Below, in pieces: positions 34,018-35,478 of a stretch of 35,478 nt of DNA. The translations under genes and the position numbers were made by a program. The notes beneath the pieces are model-generated. The model made no database searches and was not told the DNA's origin. It saw nothing but the letters and a program-made list of their open reading frames with translations. Within the stretch, counting starts at the first letter, position 1. Every line of letters begins with the position of its first letter. Where the stretch lies: positions 1 through 35,478 of the forward strand of contig JAEWXG010000020.1 in assembly GCA_023396095.1 (NCBI GenBank), written 5' to 3'. The stretch is from Bacillota bacterium. GTDB lineage: Bacteria > Bacillota > Clostridia > Christensenellales > UBA3700.

Positions 34018-35235
34018 CTAATATTGTCCTTCTTGAAATCTTAACCCAACAACATTCAAAAATTCCTTAGTTTCAAGAACAACAATGTCTACACCCTCTT
34101 TGCTAAATATTTGCGCTAAATCTTTCGTCATATAGCCATTTTCAATTGTTTTTAAAACTGTTTTTTCTAATTTGTTCGCAAAATCTACTAATTCCTCATT
34201 TTTGTCCAATTCACCTCTTTTCTTAAGAGCACCAGTCCACGCAAAAATTGTTGCAACCGAATTTGTAGATGTTTCTTCACCCTTTTTATATTTATAATAG
34301 TGTTGAGTAACTGTACCATGCGCAGCTTCAAATTCGTAACATCCGTTTGGAGAAACAAGAACTGAAGTCATCATAGCTAAAGATCCAAACGCAGTTGCTA
34401 CCATGTCACTCATAACATCGCCATCATAATTTTTACAAGCCCAAATTACTCCACCCTTACTTCTTATTATTCTTGCAACAGCATCATCTATAAGGGTATA
34501 AAAATATTGAACCCCTGCAGTACTAAAAGCAAGAGCATACTCATTTTCAAAAATATCATTGAAAATGTCTTTAAATCTATGATCATAAACTTTAGAAATT
34601 GTATCTTTTGAAGCAAACCAAATGTCTGTTTTTGTGTCAAGAGCATAATTAAAGCAACATCTTGCAAAACTTTTAATGCTTTCATCATAATTATGCAATC
34701 CCATGACTATTCCGTCACTATCTGCAAAATCAGCAACCTCAATTTGTCTTATGCCATCACTATCTTCGACAATTAATTTAACTTTTCCACCTTTTTTAAC
34801 CCTAGATTCAACAGACTTATATATATCTCCATAAGCATGTCTCGCTATTGTAATTGGCATTTCCCAATTTGGAATATATGGCGTAATCCCATCAACTAAA
34901 ATAGGCGCTCTAAAAACTGTACCATCTAAAATTGCCCTAATTGTTCCATTTGGACTTTTCCACATGTTTGTAAGATTATACTCTTTAACTCTTTGAGCGT
35001 TAGGTGTTATTGTTGCACATTTAACTCCCACTCCGTGCATGCAAATTGCTAAAGCTGCATCCTTTGTTACCTTATCTTTAGTTTTCTCTCTGTTTTCTAA
35101 ACTTAAATCAAAATATTCGCAATTTAAATCAACATATGGTTCAATTAAAATTTCTTTTATCCATCCCCAAATCAATCTTGTCATCTCATCACCATTCATC
35201 TCAACTATTGGTGTTTGCATCTTAATTTTTGCCAT
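34018..35235 (-). CDS. icd: NADP-dependent isocitrate dehydrogenase (eukaryote-like homodimeric type)
   Basis: The enzyme oxidises isocitrate to 2-oxoglutarate and gives NADPH. The 405 residues follow the IDH1/2-like pattern rather than the E. coli Icd pattern: PIVEMNGDEMTRLIW at the start, TPNAQRVKEYNL, MWKSPNGTIRAILDGTVFR (substrate loop), KNYDGDVMSD (metal-binding Asp) and EAAHGTVTQHY (NADP site). GGAG precedes the ATG by 7 bases. Together with gdhA it forms a short route from isocitrate to glutamate that both makes and uses NADPH. Confidence 0.95.
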   Translation of the reverse strand: MAKIKMQTPIVEMNGDEMTRLIWGWIKEILIEPYVDLNCEYFDLSLENREKTKDKVTKDAALAICMHGVGVKCATITPNAQRVKEYNLTNMWKSPNGTIRAILDGTVFRAPILVDGITPYIPNWEMPITIARHAYGDIYKSVESRVKKGGKVKLIVEDSDGIRQIEVADFADSDGIVMGLHNYDESIKSFARCCFNYALDTKTDIWFASKDTISKVYDHRFKDIFNDIFENEYALAFSTAGVQYFYTLIDDAVARIIRSKGGVIWACKNYDGDVMSDMVATAFGSLAMMTSVLVSPNGCYEFEAAHGTVTQHYYKYKKGEETSTNSVATIFAWTGALKKRGELDKNEELVDFANKLEKTVLKTIENGYMTKDLAQIFSKEGVDIVVLETKEFLNVVGLRFQEGQY

Positions 35236-35272
35236 ATCCTTTACTCCTAAATTTTATTAATAAAGTTCTTTC

Positions 35273-35301
35273 ATTTTAGCATTAATAATCAGCATTATCA
35301 A
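35273..35301 (-). promoter_or_regulatory. Promoter of icd
   Basis: TTGATA and TAAAAT are separated by 17 bp and lie about 40 bp upstream of the icd start. The IS copy begins about 50 bp further upstream, so the promoter is intact. Confidence 0.7.
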
Positions 35302-35352
35302 TGATATATTTTTTATATTTTGCTATAAAAATTCACATCAAAATTATTAATA

Positions 35353-35377
35353 TGAGGTGAACCCAAAAAGTTGGACA
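35353..35377. repeat. IS left terminal inverted repeat (IRL)
   Basis: The 25-bp terminus begins TGAGGTGAACCC and is the exact reverse complement of 101-125. Confidence 0.85.
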
Positions 35378-35399
35378 ATCCAGAAAGGAGGTTCAACAA

Positions 35400-35478
35400 A
35401 TGCGTTTAGATTATGATACAAGGTTAGAAATTTATTTAGAAAACAAATTAAAAAGGAAAAAAGCAGGTTTTCTTGCAA
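35400..35478 (+). CDS. IS3-family OrfA, N-terminal fragment
   Basis: An ATG with AAAGGAGG 8 bases upstream opens a frame that runs to the window edge (26 residues, beginning MRLDYDTRLEIYLENK). This resembles the start of the helix-turn-helix OrfA of IS150/IS1223-like elements. In such elements OrfA and OrfB are joined by programmed frameshifting, which cannot be seen here. Confidence 0.7.
   Translation, partial: MRLDYDTRLEIYLENKLKRKKAGFLA

Larger units (their letters stand above)
35353..35478 (+). mobile_element. Left end of a second IS3-family copy
   Basis: The inverted repeat is followed by the start of orfA, and the element runs out of the window. It has the same orientation as the copy at the left edge. 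No target duplication can be checked. Confidence 0.85.

Noticed and set aside
1..35478. Active composite transposon formed by the two IS copies
   Set aside because: Neither copy is complete in the window, no target duplications can be checked, and the content is mostly core metabolism. A broken contig at a repeat is at least as likely.

Overview
The window looks like chromosomal DNA of a low-GC, probably anaerobic and gut-type Firmicute (Clostridia/Bacilli-like). The supporting signs are very A+T-rich intergenic DNA, strong GGAGG-type ribosome binding sites, a single-chain clostridial-type PurL of 1243 residues, an Fe-S-type PurF, and NADP-type GdhA and Icd. TGA is used as a stop (for example at the ends of purD and the glutathione peroxidase gene), so the code is standard and this is not a Mycoplasma. 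Taxonomy below phylum is my inference.

Ends of the window. Both ends lie inside copies of the same IS3-family element, in the same orientation. The left edge carries the transposase C-terminus and right inverted repeat; the right edge carries the left inverted repeat and the start of orfA. The left copy truncates a MATE transporter gene.

690-7450: accessory region next to tRNA-Gly(CCC). Two gene cassettes lie in tandem beside the 3' end of the tRNA gene. Cassette 1 holds a Nudix hydrolase and an AlbA_2/HATPase regulator. Cassette 2 holds an HTH controller, a BcgI-like restriction-methylation protein, its specificity subunit and a cyclophilin-like lipoprotein. Each cassette starts with the same 101-bp sequence and ends with an array of CGTGTAA-containing direct repeats plus a 112-bp copy of the tRNA's tandem terminators. 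The terminator stem differs between copies by a compensated base pair.

7516-20286: a continuous minus-strand run. It has an ABC-F ATPase; a GH110-like beta-helix protein with a CBM9-like partner, a lipoprotein and an M48 membrane protease; an AEC transporter, an unknown protein, a glutathione peroxidase and a 26-codon small ORF; then dusB, an SseB-like protein, a membrane-anchored protein and a membrane-anchored GH95 fucosidase. GH95 plus GH110-like enzymes suggest use of fucosylated or blood-group-like host glycans.

20387-31513: a complete-looking purine operon, purE-C-F-M-N-H-D-L (PRPP-derived amine to IMP, except adenylosuccinate lyase). It has a clear promoter, a 35-codon leader ORF and an intrinsic terminator just before purE, which suggests attenuation.

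31447-32120: a gene-free A+T-rich stretch with three perfect DnaA boxes within 49 bp and two near-perfect ones further on. It is a candidate replication origin, and almost all genes to its left are transcribed away from it.

32121-35235: a DtxR/MntR-type metal regulator on the plus strand, then gdhA and icd on the minus strand, each with a recognisable promoter. Icd makes 2-oxoglutarate and GdhA converts it to glutamate, which feeds the glutamine used by PurF and PurL.
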